Assembly: GCF_026672545.1 (NCBI RefSeq)
Contig: NZ_JAPPRJ010000006.1
Span: forward strand, 124,001-188,000
Reading direction: 5' to 3'
Length of the DNA: 64,000 bases
Source of the DNA: Rhizobium sp. SL86
Lineage (GTDB): Bacteria; Pseudomonadota; Alphaproteobacteria; Rhizobiales; Rhizobiaceae
Both the position numbers and the translations under genes were made by a program. Below the pieces are notes generated by a model that saw only the letters and a program-made list of their open reading frames with translations, was not told the origin of the DNA and searched no databases. Positions 54,639 to 64,000 of the stretch are shown in pieces (position 1 is the stretch's first letter; each line of letters begins with the position of its first letter).

Positions 54639-55760
54639 ATGGAAAAGATAACCGCATTACGCGTGTTCATGATCGAGAGCCCCATCAAGATGGCTCGTCT
54701 TCAGGGCGTCGGCAACGTCAAGGGAACGGTCAAACGGGTTCTCGTCGAACTGACCTCGTCGTCGGGTATTGTCGGATGGGGCGAGGCAGCCCCGTGGGAA
54801 GTGTTCACCGGCACGGCAGAAGCCGCCTTCGCAGCAATCGATACCTATCTCCGTCCGCTGGTGATCGGCGCGCGTATTGATCGCATCCGCAGCCTGACCT
54901 TGCAGATGAAGCAGACCCTTGTGGGACATGGAGAGGCCAAACTCGCCATCGAAACGGCGATGTTCGATATCCTGGGCAAGTCCTGTGGCCTGTCGATCGC
55001 AGAGCTCCTGGGAGGCCGGGTCCGGGACACAATCCCCCTGTCCTTCTCGATTGCTGACCCAGACTTCGATGCCGATATGCGCCGCATGCATGACATGGTT
55101 CCCCAAGGCAACCGCATCTTCAAGGTCAAGACTGGCGTGAAGAGCCATGGCGAGGATATGGCGCATCTGGAGGCCATGCGGAACGTCTTCGGAGACACCA
55201 TCGATCTGCGGATTGACTACAACCAGGCGCTGCATCCATTCGGTGCGATCAAGGTTCTGCGGGATGTGGATCGATTCCGGCCGACATTCATCGAGCAACC
55301 GCTTCCCCGCGACTGCCTGACTGCGATGGCATCTCTGGCCGCCGATCTGGATACCCCGATTTTGACGGACGAAAGCTGTTTCGGAGCCCATGACCTGATG
55401 GAGATCATCCGTCTTCGCGCGGCCGACGCGATTTCCGTCAAGCTGATGAAGACTGGTGGTCTTCTTGAAGCACAGGCGCTGATGGCGATCGCGGATACGG
55501 CCCGCTTGCCGGGTTACGGTGGAACCCTATGGGAGGGTGGCGTTGCGCTTGCGGCAGGTACCCAGTTTATCGCCGCGACGCCCGGTGTCTCACTTGGCTG
55601 CGAGTTCTACATGCCGCACCACGTTCTGACCGATGACGTGCTCGAAGAGAAGATCGACAACCGCAACGGCGAGGTCATCGTTCCGACCGGTCCTGGTCTC
55701 GGAATTTCGGTCTCGGAGAAATCGTTGCGTGCAAATGCACGCATCCTCGCCGAGCGCTGA
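54639..55760 (+). CDS. Enolase-superfamily enzyme, muconate-lactonizing/mandelate-racemase type
   Basis: A 373-residue enzyme with a capping domain and TIM barrel. The KxK motif is in FKVKTG (about 162-166). Metal ligands are Asp in IDYNQA (about 192), Glu in IEQPL (about 219) and Asp/Glu in LTDES (about 243). A second catalytic Lys is in SVKLMKTGG (about 268). The KxK...K arrangement marks the MLE subgroup, which includes cycloisomerases, racemases/epimerases and o-succinylbenzoate synthase. With a transporter and a DadA-like dehydrogenase, an amino-acid racemase or lactonase role is plausible. Confidence 0.88.
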   Translation: MEKITALRVFMIESPIKMARLQGVGNVKGTVKRVLVELTSSSGIVGWGEAAPWEVFTGTAEAAFAAIDTYLRPLVIGARIDRIRSLTLQMKQTLVGHGEAKLAIETAMFDILGKSCGLSIAELLGGRVRDTIPLSFSIADPDFDADMRRMHDMVPQGNRIFKVKTGVKSHGEDMAHLEAMRNVFGDTIDLRIDYNQALHPFGAIKVLRDVDRFRPTFIEQPLPRDCLTAMASLAADLDTPILTDESCFGAHDLMEIIRLRAADAISVKLMKTGGLLEAQALMAIADTARLPGYGGTLWEGGVALAAGTQFIAATPGVSLGCEFYMPHHVLTDDVLEEKIDNRNGEVIVPTGPGLGISVSEKSLRANARILAER

Positions 55761-55846
55761 ACGCCGTTCAACCTGTTAAAAATCCAATCGGCAGCGATCT
55801 GCGCAGCCGAGGTCAATGTCGTACCTATTTTCAAGTGGAAGTTTCG

Positions 55847-57115
55847 ATGTCTGAACGCAAGGCAGAGCATGTCGTCGTCATTGGCGCCGGAATTGTCGGA
55901 GCCTGTAGCGCTCTCGAATTGCTGCGTGATGGCCATCAGGTCACGATGATCGAACCGGGTGAACCGGGTGGGAGACAGGCTGCGAGTTACGGTCACGGCT
56001 GCTGGATAAGCCCCGCATCCGTGGTGCCGATGTCAATGCCCGGACTTTGGAAACATGTACCGGGCTATCTGCTGAATCCGCATGGCCCGCTCATCATCCG
56101 CTGGAAGCACATCGTCAGGCTTCTTCCGTGGCTGACCCGCTTTCTGCTGGCCGGAGCAACACTGACGCGCGTCGAAAGAACCGCCGAAGCCCTCGCGACG
56201 ATCTTGAAGGACAGCCCCGAACGACACATGGCGCTTGCGGAGAGCATCGGGCAACCCGATCTGATCAGGCGCGAGGGGCTGCTCTACGCCTATCCCAATC
56301 GCTCCGCCTTCGCGACGGAAAAACTCGCCTGGCATTTGCGCCGTCTCACGGGCCTTGTCTGGCGGGAGCTGGATGAGGCGAGTCTGAAGGCTCGGGAGCC
56401 GGCTCTATCTCCCCATTATCGTTTCGGCGTGCTTACTGAGGCCGGCGCCCATTGTACCGATCCGGGCCGCTACGTGTCTTCTCTTGTGTCGGAGGCGGTC
56501 AATCAAGGTGCACGTCTTGTGAAGGCCAAGGCCATTGGATTTCGCCTGAATGGCGACAGGCTTCAGTCCGTCAAGACGGATCGCGGCGACATTCCCTGCG
56601 ATCGCACAGTGATAGCCGCGGGCGTCTGGGCCAAGACCTTGGCGCGACAGCTAGGTGACCGAATTCCTCTGGAATCCGAGCGTGGCTATCATGGTGTGAT
56701 CAACGTACCGGTGGGCGGACCCGCGCACCCTGTCATGCCGAGCGATGGCAAAATGGCCAATACGCCCACCGCAAAGGGTCTACGTCTCTCAGGACAGGTT
56801 GAACTCGCAACCGTCGATACGCCGCCCAACTGGAAGCGGGTCGACATCCTTCTAGACCATGCCCGCAAAACCTACTCCGGTGTTGAACTGACGCAAGACA
56901 TCGCTATCGACCGCTGGATGGGACACCGCCCCTCCACGCCCGACGGACTGCCGGTTATCGGCAAAGCCTCTGGTTCGAAGGACGTCATCTATGCCTTCGG
57001 TCACGGCCATGTCGGCTTCGCCACCGGGCCGATCACCGGGCGGCTGGCCGCCGATCTCGTGAGCGACAAACCGCCGGAACGTGATCTGGAACCCTTTTCG
57101 CCGCGGCGCTTCTGA
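55847..57115 (+). CDS. FAD-dependent oxidoreductase, D-amino-acid dehydrogenase (DadA)-like
   Basis: A 422-residue FAD enzyme with VVVIGAGIVGACSALELL at the N-terminus, a substrate domain and a C-terminal GHGHVGFATGPITGRLAADL. The ATG at 55847 is preferred, with GGAAG about eight bases upstream; a GTG at 55835 is in frame. It probably oxidises a D-amino acid or related imino acid and passes electrons to the respiratory chain. Confidence 0.88.
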   Translation: MSERKAEHVVVIGAGIVGACSALELLRDGHQVTMIEPGEPGGRQAASYGHGCWISPASVVPMSMPGLWKHVPGYLLNPHGPLIIRWKHIVRLLPWLTRFLLAGATLTRVERTAEALATILKDSPERHMALAESIGQPDLIRREGLLYAYPNRSAFATEKLAWHLRRLTGLVWRELDEASLKAREPALSPHYRFGVLTEAGAHCTDPGRYVSSLVSEAVNQGARLVKAKAIGFRLNGDRLQSVKTDRGDIPCDRTVIAAGVWAKTLARQLGDRIPLESERGYHGVINVPVGGPAHPVMPSDGKMANTPTAKGLRLSGQVELATVDTPPNWKRVDILLDHARKTYSGVELTQDIAIDRWMGHRPSTPDGLPVIGKASGSKDVIYAFGHGHVGFATGPITGRLAADLVSDKPPERDLEPFSPRRF

Positions 57116-57236
57116 TGGTCATGGATTACGGGTCTGGGCCGGAGTGAAATCCTGCCCGTTCCGTCCAACGAAGGCGTCACCCAAACTCATCGTCACATTG
57201 CGTGACATTCTCAACTCACATAACCGGGAGATTGCC

Positions 57237-59031
57237 GTGCGCGGTGCAGATATCCTCGTCGAAATGCTGATTGGCTACGGCGTCGAAGTGATCTTCGGCG
57301 TACCGGGCGATACCAACGTTCCCTTCTACGAAGCCCTGCAACAGAACGAGGGCAAGATCCGCCACGTCATGGCGCGTGACGAGCGTTCGGCAGGCTACAT
57401 GGCAGACGCCTATGGCCGCTTCACCCGCAAACCCGGCGTCTTCGAATGCCCATCGGGCGCAGGCGCCATGTATTCCCTGCCGCCGGTGGCCGAATCCAAC
57501 TCCTCCTCCGTGCCCGTCATCCTACTGACCATCGACATTCCGCTGCCGGGCGAAGGACGCGGTGTACTGACTGAGCTCGATTGCGCACGACTGTTCGAAC
57601 CCATCACCAAAATGTCCGTGCAGGTGAAAAGCCCGGAAAAGTTGCCGGAAATCATCCGCCGCGCCTTCCGCGTCGCCTGCTCCGGCAAGCCGGGTGCCGT
57701 GCATCTGCAGATCCCGGAAGACATGCTGCTGGCCGAGGTCGATCCTGCCCGCGTTTCGCTGCACGTCGAGGCCGAGTGCAAACAGTTCCCGGCCTATCCG
57801 ACGCTTCCCGCCCCGGGCAAACTGGAGGCCGTTCTGAATTTGCTGACATCCTCGAAGCGACCGTTGATCGTTTCCGGCGGTGGCGTCAACCGATCATGCG
57901 CTGGGCCGGAAGTCACGGCTTTGGCGGAAAAGCTGAATATTCCGGTCTGCAGCACCATGACCGGCCAGGGCACGATGCCGGACGATCACCGGCTTGCCGT
58001 CGGCGTCATCGGCGACAACGGCTTCCATCCGCACGCCAACTGGGCGCTGGAACATGCGGATTTCGTGCTGTTTGTCGGCTCGCGCATGGGCAGTGTCGTC
58101 ACCATCGGCTGGCGCACTCTCCGGAAAATTCGCCGTTCTCTCTGCAGCTCCATTCAATCTCACGGGTCTGATTGCGCAAGCCGCAAAGACTGCCGGCGTC
58201 CATTATCTCGATCTGACCGAAGACGTTGCAACGACGAAAAAGGTTGAGCAATTGGCAGAAGGCGCCGATGTTGCCTTCATCCCGCAGTGCGGACTTGCGC
58301 CGGGCTTCATCTCGATCGTCGCCAATGATCTTGCCCGCAACTTCGACAGTCTGGATAGCGTGCGCATGCGCGTCGGTGCATTGCCGCAATATGCGTCCAA
58401 CGCGCTGAACTATAATTTGACCTGGAGCACGGACGGGCTGATCAACGAATACATCGAGCCCTGCGAAGCAATCGTCGAAGGCAGGTTCGTTACGGTTCCA
58501 GCCATGGAAGAGCGCGAAGAGTTCTCCCTCGATGGCGTGACCTATGAAGCCTTCAATACCTCCGGCGGCCTCGGTACATTGGCCAAGACGCTGGCAGGTC
58601 GCGTGCGGACCATGAACTACCGCACCATCCGCTACCCGGGCCACCAGGCGATCATCAAGGCGCTGCTCAACGATCTCAACCTCAAGAACCGCCGGGATAT
58701 GCTGAAGGATCTTTTCGAGAACGCCCTGCCCGCCACCATGCAGGATGTTGTGGTGATCTTCGTGACCGTCTGCGGCTGGAAGGACGGCCGCTATCTTCAG
58801 GAGACCTATGCGAACAAGGTTTACGCCGGCGTGGTCGCAGGCAAAAAGATGAGCGCCATACAGATCACGACTGCTTCAGGCATCACCACGGTTCTCGATC
58901 TTCTGGCCCATGGAAAACTTCGGCAGAAGGGTTTTGTCCGCCAGGAAGAAATCGTCTTCGCCGATGTGCTGAGCAATCGGTTTGGCCGCGCCTATGATCC
59001 GCAAGCCTTGCGTTTGAAGGAAGCGGTCTAA
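57237..59031 (+). pseudogene. Chimeric remnant: TPP-dependent enzyme (5') joined out of frame to saccharopine-dehydrogenase-like gene (3')
   Basis: From a GTG at 57237 (GGGAG seven bases upstream) the frame encodes the pyrimidine-binding and central domains of an acetolactate-synthase-type enzyme ([52 protein letters not shown]). Homology stops near 58118. Immediately afterward, one frame on, the sequence encodes the middle and C-terminal part of a saccharopine/lysine-dehydrogenase-like protein ([35 protein letters not shown]) to 59031. The TPP-binding domain of the first and the NAD-binding domain of the second are missing. A deletion across two adjacent genes is the simplest explanation. 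Confidence 0.8.
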
Positions 59032-59087
59032 ATTCCAACTCTACTCAGACATGCTTCAAGGGCAGAACGTGGTGCCGCCCTTGAAGC

Positions 59088-59223
59088 CTATTGTATTATC
59101 CGGTCCAGCATCTCAAGCGGGTACGGCAGATGCAGACCGTCGATTGCCTTTGCCTGCGCGCAGCAGGAATACCCCGTCGCCATCAGGAGATCAGCATTCT
59201 CAACCCGGTCGACCGCCGGTTTC
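59088..59223 (-). pseudogene. C-terminal fragment of an FAD-linked oxidase/iron-sulfur protein
   Basis: The minus strand reads DRVENADLLMATGYSCCAQA and HLPYPLEMLDRIIQ before a stop at 59088-59090. This is like the last 40 residues of large FAD-linked oxidases with a C-terminal cysteine-rich domain (ATGYSCRSQ type). The rest of the gene is absent. Confidence 0.5.
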
Positions 59224-59288
59224 CAGTTGAGGGCCTAAAGCTGCTAGACATGGCACAATTCTTCACCTCATGGCCGAAGGTGCCTGCC

Positions 59289-59546
59289 ATACCGCAGCAG
59301 CCTGTATCAGGGGCTTCGCTTCGACCAGTTTTCGATGCTAATTGCGGTGGCATCAGCAGGTTTAGGCTTTGCCATACTGCCAACCTATCTCATCGAAAGC
59401 GAACTGCAATCCGGCGCTCTCAGGCCGCTGGCCGACTTACCTATGCAAACGGAAAACGCCTACTTCATCGTGCGGCCGGAGAACAAGAGAACCCAGGTTG
59501 TTGGTTTCCGCGCAGAAATGAAGGCGCGTTGCCTCGCTTCCCGAAT
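59289..59546 (+). pseudogene. LysR-family regulator, C-terminal fragment
   Basis: Reads LYQGLRFDQFSMLIAVASAG and LGFAILPTYLIESELQSGAL in frame, typical of the effector domain of LysR regulators. The region before it (TSWPK...) is in another frame, and the DNA-binding half is missing. The remainder of 59032-59716 shows no intact gene. Confidence 0.55.
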
Positions 59547-59716
59547 ATCCTCCCTAAGCTTTTGTTTCAGATGCATTTTTTCGACGCACGCCAGGAAGCC
59601 TTCCCACAGCTGGATACCGAGGCTCAGTATCCGACGCAAACGAGAACGCTGTAGATGATGGCGAATCTGTAGGAGCAATCATCTCCCGGAGGTAAAAACA
59701 CAAAACACGACGACAA

Positions 59717-61023
59717 CTACTCTTCCTGCAAATGGTGCGCGAATGTATCGCCGGTATAGTCCTTTCGCAGAAGACCCATTTCGCTCAGGCGCGGCATCAG
59801 GCAGTCAAGGGCAAGATGCATGCATGCTGTCGATCCGCCTGGCGTTAGGATGAAACCGTCAATCGCACTAGCCATCGTCCAATGCAGGATCTCCGCCGCC
59901 GCATCCTCGATCGATCCAATGACACGCCAGTGACCCGATCCATTGACCTCCGGTCGCTCCAGAAGTTCGGCCACTGTGAGGTCCTCGCGGGCCAAAAGTC
60001 GGCGCAGCAGGTCGCCATGCGTCCGGCTCCCGACGGTCGGCGCAGTGACCGGCAGGTCGGAAACCCGCACGCGGCGATCGTCCGGCCAAGTTTCAAGGTC
60101 GAGCCCGGTCAGCTTACGGACGTGGGCCAGCTTTCTGAGCCGGTCGGCACCGGCATGCGTGGCATGGAAGAGATCGAATGCCTCCGCACGACTTTCCGCC
60201 ACATAAAGGCTCAGTCCGGGCAAAAGGCGAATGTCGTTTGCGCGGCGCCCGTGCCTCTCGGCACGCCCTCTCAGATCCCGCCTAAGCTCCTTTGCCGCCT
60301 CAATGTCCGGTGTGGAGGCAAAAAGGCATCGGCAACCCGCGTGGCAAATTCTCTTCCAGGCTCCGAGGCGCCGGCCTGCACCAGTGGCACGGGCGCCCGG
60401 CTATATCCGGCAATATTCAGCGGCCCCTTGACGCTGAAATGCGCGCCGAGGTGATCAATCGCCTTCACCTGTTCCGGATCGATCAAGCGCCCAATATCGC
60501 TTTCCCGCACAATCGCCGACTCCGGAAAACTTTGCCACAAGCGCTGAACCACCTCGGTACATTCGGTCGCTCGAGCGTAGCGTTCCTGCGAGGTCGGCAT
60601 GCCTTCCAGGCCGAAGTTGTCGGAGCCATCCAGCGCGGTCACGATGTTCCACCCGGCCCTGCCCTTACTCAGCCAATGCAGCGACATGATCTGACGCGCG
60701 AGGATGTAAGGTGGCATGAACATGGTCGAGACGGTCGACAAAAGCCCGATATGGCTCGTCTCCCGCGAAATAGCCGCCATCAGAAGAGACGAGTCGAGCC
60801 CGCCAAAGCCGGCGCCCTTGCCAAGCAGATCCATGTTGACGAACAGCGTGTCCGGTCTGAAGACGAAATCGAGCTTGGCGGCTTCGGCGCGTTTTGCGAT
60901 ATCAAGATAGAAGTCCGTCGTCAGTCCGGCATCAATACCGCTGTCTGGTCTGCGCCAGCCATTGCCGCTCAGCCACGTGGGCGCAAGAGACATGCCGATG
61001 TGAAGTCGTCTTGGCGTGCTCAC
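59717..61023 (-). pseudogene. LLM-class flavin-dependent monooxygenase (NtaA/SnaA/DszA type), single-base frameshift
   Basis: From a GTG at 61023 (AAAGGG about seven bases upstream) the first part has LHIGMSLAPTWLSG, FRPDTLFVN, STMFMPPYILARQIMSLHWL and GRAGWNIVTALDGSDNFG. The last part has LLPGLSLYVAESRAEAFDLF and GFILTPGGS. The two halves are in different frames. The break falls at a run of five A (60320-60324): one extra base restores VADAFFASTPDIEAAKELR across the junction. Total length would be about 435 residues, normal for the family. It is either a real inactivating deletion or a homopolymer sequencing error. The enzyme would need reduced FMN from a partner. Confidence 0.82.
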
Positions 61024-61084
61024 GTTATGCCCTTTCCCATGACGTCGATGAGGCCCGGTGGTCGGCCGTACCTCCGCTCGTTTG

Positions 61085-63169
61085 TCAGAAGGTGCCGCGA
61101 ACACCAATGCCGAACATGCGCGGTGCGGTCATACTGGCTTCGGTTCCGCCGATCCCACGGTTCTGCTGCATGTATGTCGGTGCGCGTTCATCAAAGATGT
61201 TCTTGACATAGCCATAGACCTCCACCTCATCACGGATCTTGAAGCTCGCCCGCACATCGGCCACGGTATAGGGATCGATGGCATAGGCAGAGGTATTGGC
61301 GGTGTCGGAGAAGTAGCCATCGAGATGACGGACCTGTGCGGACACGTTTAATTTTTCGGTCACATCCCAGCTTGCCCCCAGTGTCAGCGTATAGCCAGGC
61401 GACTTGGCAAACTCGTTGCCTTCAAGGGCGACATTGCTGTCAATGCTGTCGATCTCGGTCTTTAGCAGTCCGCCTCCGAACTTGAGGGACAGGTTGTCGA
61501 GAATGCGATAGTCCGCCTCCAACTCCATGCCGTAGGCGTGGGCCTTCTCTGCGTTGATCGTGTAGGATTGGGTTACGCCCGAAGACACAACAACTGGAAT
61601 GTTGAACTGAGCGTTCTTCATGTCCATGTAGAATATATTGCTGTTTACCGTGAGGCTGTCATCCAGCAGGCTTGCGCGCGTGAAAAGCTCGTAGTTCCAG
61701 ATAGTTTCCTCCTGGAACTCCATCCACTTGCGAGAGGTCAGATTGAGCGACACGCCGCCTGGATTGTAGCCGCGGCTGATCATACCACCGACCGTCCATT
61801 GTGAATCGATGGCATAGGCGAGCGATGCCTTGGGCAGCAGCGCTGAAAAGGTTTCGTCGAAATCAACCCGAGTCGGCGAATAGACCGAAAGACCCTCACG
61901 CTGGATCTGGTCTCGCTCATAGCGTAATCCGCCGGTGAGCGTCCATTGGTCGGATAGACGGTAGCTTACCTCGGTGAAAAGGCCGAGATTGCCCTTGGTG
62001 TCGTCAAAGGTCGACGTGCCGCTGAGATAGAGGATTTCGTCCGTTTTTGTAAGCGCATAATAAACACCGACGACACCGCTAACTTTATCTTCCTGATCAC
62101 CGAATGTCACCCGCGTCTCATTGGAAATCGTCGTCTGGTCGATATCCGCGTCACCATTGTTGACGATGCCCACGGTCCTCACCGCGTTGGTGCGGGTTGC
62201 CTGCGTCTGGTTGAAGAGCTTGATACCGTTCTCAAAATCGTAGCTCAGATCGAGGATGCCCGTATGAGTCTTTTGCTCCCAACTCGGCATCGTCGTCGTA
62301 ATGTGTTGGAGTGCATCATAGGGCGCCGATGCGGCCTCCTGGCTCGGCCGATTGGTGTCACTATAAGAATAAGTGAGCTTGGCCGCAAAGCCGGTCAATT
62401 CCGCGGGCTCCCACAAAAGCTTCGCCCGACCTGTCAAGCTGCGAAAGTTCTGGTCTGTCCCGGTGCCCTGAAAACCAGAATTGATATAATCGATAAAGGT
62501 ATCGCGACCGGAATAATCAAGCGCGATGCGGGCAGCCAGTTCATCGTCGATCAGCGGACCCGAAACGGCGACAGAGGCGCGACGCGTGTTATAGCTACCG
62601 ATTTCCGCCTGATAGGAGGCTTCCGGCGTGAACGTCGGATCCTTCGTGTTGACGACGATGGCGCCGGCAATGGCGTTGGCACCTTGCGTTGTGGTCTGCG
62701 GACCGCGGAACACCTCGATGGTGTCCACATCCCACACGGACGCCGCGCCAAAGAAGAACTCGTTATAGCTGAGATAATGGCCGTCGACATTGATGGTCGC
62801 ACGCGGCACTGTGCCGGCGAAAAAGGCAGTGGCGCCGGTATTTGGACCTTGCGAATCCTGTCCTCGAATGATCGGCGAACTGACTGAGTCCGGGTAGACG
62901 ATATTGGGCACATCCGAAATCACCTCGGACACCGATGTATTGCCAGCGTCTTCCCGCTCGATATCCTTGCTGCTTTTGACCGAGACAGAGGATGCCGTCT
63001 TGCGGATGTCACGCGTCACTTTTTCACCGGTAATCAGAATCGGCGCAAGAACAGTTCCCTCATCACCCCGGACGGCATCCTCGGCGCCTGCCGGTGCCGC
63101 CATCAGCCCGATGGAAAGGGCAGCGAGGCTGCCACCATGGCGAAGACGGCGATCGGAAATGAACCTCAT
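61085..63169 (-). CDS. TonB-dependent outer-membrane receptor
   Basis: A 694-residue receptor. A signal peptide ends near APAGA-EDA (about residue 29). A plug domain has SVSEVISDVPNIV and VFRGPQTTTQGANAIAGAIV, followed by a long beta-barrel ending in the outer-membrane signature GIGVRGTF with terminal Phe. It is upstream of the LLM monooxygenase gene on the same strand, so it may import that enzyme's substrate or a related organic-sulfur or chelator compound. The ligand cannot be read from sequence. Confidence 0.92.
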   Translation of the reverse strand: MRFISDRRLRHGGSLAALSIGLMAAPAGAEDAVRGDEGTVLAPILITGEKVTRDIRKTASSVSVKSSKDIEREDAGNTSVSEVISDVPNIVYPDSVSSPIIRGQDSQGPNTGATAFFAGTVPRATINVDGHYLSYNEFFFGAASVWDVDTIEVFRGPQTTTQGANAIAGAIVVNTKDPTFTPEASYQAEIGSYNTRRASVAVSGPLIDDELAARIALDYSGRDTFIDYINSGFQGTGTDQNFRSLTGRAKLLWEPAELTGFAAKLTYSYSDTNRPSQEAASAPYDALQHITTTMPSWEQKTHTGILDLSYDFENGIKLFNQTQATRTNAVRTVGIVNNGDADIDQTTISNETRVTFGDQEDKVSGVVGVYYALTKTDEILYLSGTSTFDDTKGNLGLFTEVSYRLSDQWTLTGGLRYERDQIQREGLSVYSPTRVDFDETFSALLPKASLAYAIDSQWTVGGMISRGYNPGGVSLNLTSRKWMEFQEETIWNYELFTRASLLDDSLTVNSNIFYMDMKNAQFNIPVVVSSGVTQSYTINAEKAHAYGMELEADYRILDNLSLKFGGGLLKTEIDSIDSNVALEGNEFAKSPGYTLTLGASWDVTEKLNVSAQVRHLDGYFSDTANTSAYAIDPYTVADVRASFKIRDEVEVYGYVKNIFDERAPTYMQQNRGIGGTEASMTAPRMFGIGVRGTF

Positions 63170-63231
63170 CTCATACTCTCCAAAAATACATGATAAATCG
63201 AGTCAACTTGCTCTACGTCAGATCAATATCA

Positions 63232-63259
63232 TTCCGCAATAAGGAATGCGTTCCGCAAT
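63232..63259. promoter_or_regulatory. Candidate IclR-type binding site
   Basis: TTCCGCAAT occurs twice (63232-63240, 63251-63259), and TTCC-N7-GGAA (63232-63246) and GGAATGCGTTCC (63243-63254) are overlapping palindromes. The site lies between the receptor and the IclR gene. Confidence 0.45.
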
Positions 63260-63436
63260 GGCATCATTTTTTACCAACGCGCAGATGTTGCCCAGCCGCA
63301 ACACATACCGGCGTCGGCCTTGCACTCGGTGATGGAGACAACCATTTTGGAGAGGACGAAGCGTGGCGCTCATGGCATTAGGGGACGCGCCCTCGGTGCT
63401 TCTACAGCCGCTGGTCATCGAATGAGGATTTAGGAA

Positions 63437-64000
63437 TTGTCGATCGAAGATCCCGAAGAGAACACGGTGGAGTCTGCATCGGAACGACGATCCGGGACGA
63501 TTCAATCCGTGTCCATCGCGACGCGCTTCCTGACAACGCTTGCTAATGCGGAGCAGGAATTGGCACTGGGCGAGGTGGCGCGCCGTGCTGAGACCGGACG
63601 TTCCACTGCGCACCGCTACCTCCAGAGCCTAGTGAAGGAAGGGCTTGCTCGCCAGGATCCCGAAACCGGTCTTTACGATCTCGGGCCGACGGCCCTGCAT
63701 ATCGGCATTGGCGCACTTCGGCGCGTCGACGCCGTAGAAATTGCGGCGCGCCATATGAAAGCGCTGACGCATGACTACGCCATGAGCGGCGGGGTTGCGA
63801 TCTGGACCGACCGTGGCCCGACGCTTGTGCGGTGGTACAAGAGCGCGTTTTTCTCGATCAACCCTCTTGCACTGGGCGACATTCTGCCGATCGACAACAC
63901 CGCCTGTGGGCTAGTTTTCCAAGCCTTCCTGCCCAAACAGCGCATTGATGCCGCACGCAAGCAGCAGCCGTCTCACTTCCGGGGTACCGCCCCCGGAAGG
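63437..64000 (+). CDS. IclR-family transcriptional regulator (truncated by window edge)
   Basis: 188 codons are open to the window end. A winged helix has LALGEVARRAETGRSTAHRY, then the IclR linker LYDLGPTALHIGIGALRR and the start of the effector domain (AIWTDRGPTLVRW). A TAG in frame at 63431 forces a start at the TTG at 63437 (GAGGA about eight bases upstream) or the GTG at 63466 (GAAGAG about eight bases upstream). No in-frame ATG precedes the HTH. It is divergent from the TonB receptor and probably controls it. Confidence 0.85.
   Translation, partial: MSIEDPEENTVESASERRSGTIQSVSIATRFLTTLANAEQELALGEVARRAETGRSTAHRYLQSLVKEGLARQDPETGLYDLGPTALHIGIGALRRVDAVEIAARHMKALTHDYAMSGGVAIWTDRGPTLVRWYKSAFFSINPLALGDILPIDNTACGLVFQAFLPKQRIDAARKQQPSHFRGTAPGR

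Overview
The window looks like a mobile-element-rich accessory replicon (megaplasmid or plasmid-like island) of an alphaproteobacterium, most likely Rhizobiaceae or a close relative. The reasons are the GC-rich codon use, many short ATGA-coupled ABC-transporter operons each with its own regulator (ROK, GntR/FCD, LysR, IclR, AmiC-like), the 5' end of a rhizobial-plasmid ParB-like gene, and several rhizobial-type insertion sequences (IS21, IS630, IS110, remnants of IS6, IS5 and a tni/Tn7-like element). The genus is inferred from family resemblance only.

Layout, left part. 1-705 is a decayed IS630 transposase. 847-5112 holds a chemoreceptor and a diguanylate cyclase that appear to share the same type of periplasmic sensor. 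5146-24356 is a rearranged region bounded by two full-length, inverted 3,370-bp copies of one IS21-family element (A, 5146-8515; C, 20987-24356), with a third copy cut to 1,061 bp inside (B, 13504-14564). Between them lie a subtilisin-like protease overlapping an AAA+ ATPase, the end of a tni-type transposon (tniQ and a tniB remnant), a cupin remnant, and a sugar ABC transporter with an esterase and a divergent ROK regulator. The outer flank of copy A and the inner flank of copy C join in frame, through a 5-bp duplication, into the start of an IS6-family transposase. This argues that 8516-20986 was inverted by recombination between the IS copies, or misassembled.

24357-27966 is a second junkyard: a ParB N-terminal fragment, a complete IS110 transposase with a possible bridge-RNA leader, a free-standing glycyl-tRNA-synthetase-like catalytic core with a large stem-loop upstream, and a small unknown protein.

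Right part: catabolic islands. 28378-38009 is a polar amino-acid-type ABC transporter with a dihydropyrimidinase-type amidohydrolase, a DUF3830 protein, a DHDPS-family aldolase/deaminase and an unusual 975-aa fusion of all the modules of HcnABC/opine-oxidase-type enzymes, controlled by two divergent GntR/FCD regulators. 38504-49343 is an amide/urea-type (Urt/Fmd/Liv) transporter operon with an AmiC-like sensor, amidase, small monooxygenase-like protein, GMC oxidoreductase and aldehyde dehydrogenase. It fits import and hydrolysis of an amide followed by alcohol-to-aldehyde-to-acid oxidation. Next come a MarR regulator, a TacA/TacT-type toxin-antitoxin pair with a long inverted-repeat operator, and a LysR-controlled ABC transporter with an enolase-superfamily enzyme and a DadA-like dehydrogenase (51188-57115). 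57237-59660 is a graveyard: a TPP enzyme fused out of frame to a saccharopine-dehydrogenase-like gene, an FAD-oxidase tail and a LysR tail. The window ends with a frameshifted LLM-type flavin monooxygenase, a TonB-dependent receptor, and the start of an IclR regulator that runs off the right edge.

All functions are read from motifs and family resemblance. No database search was possible.
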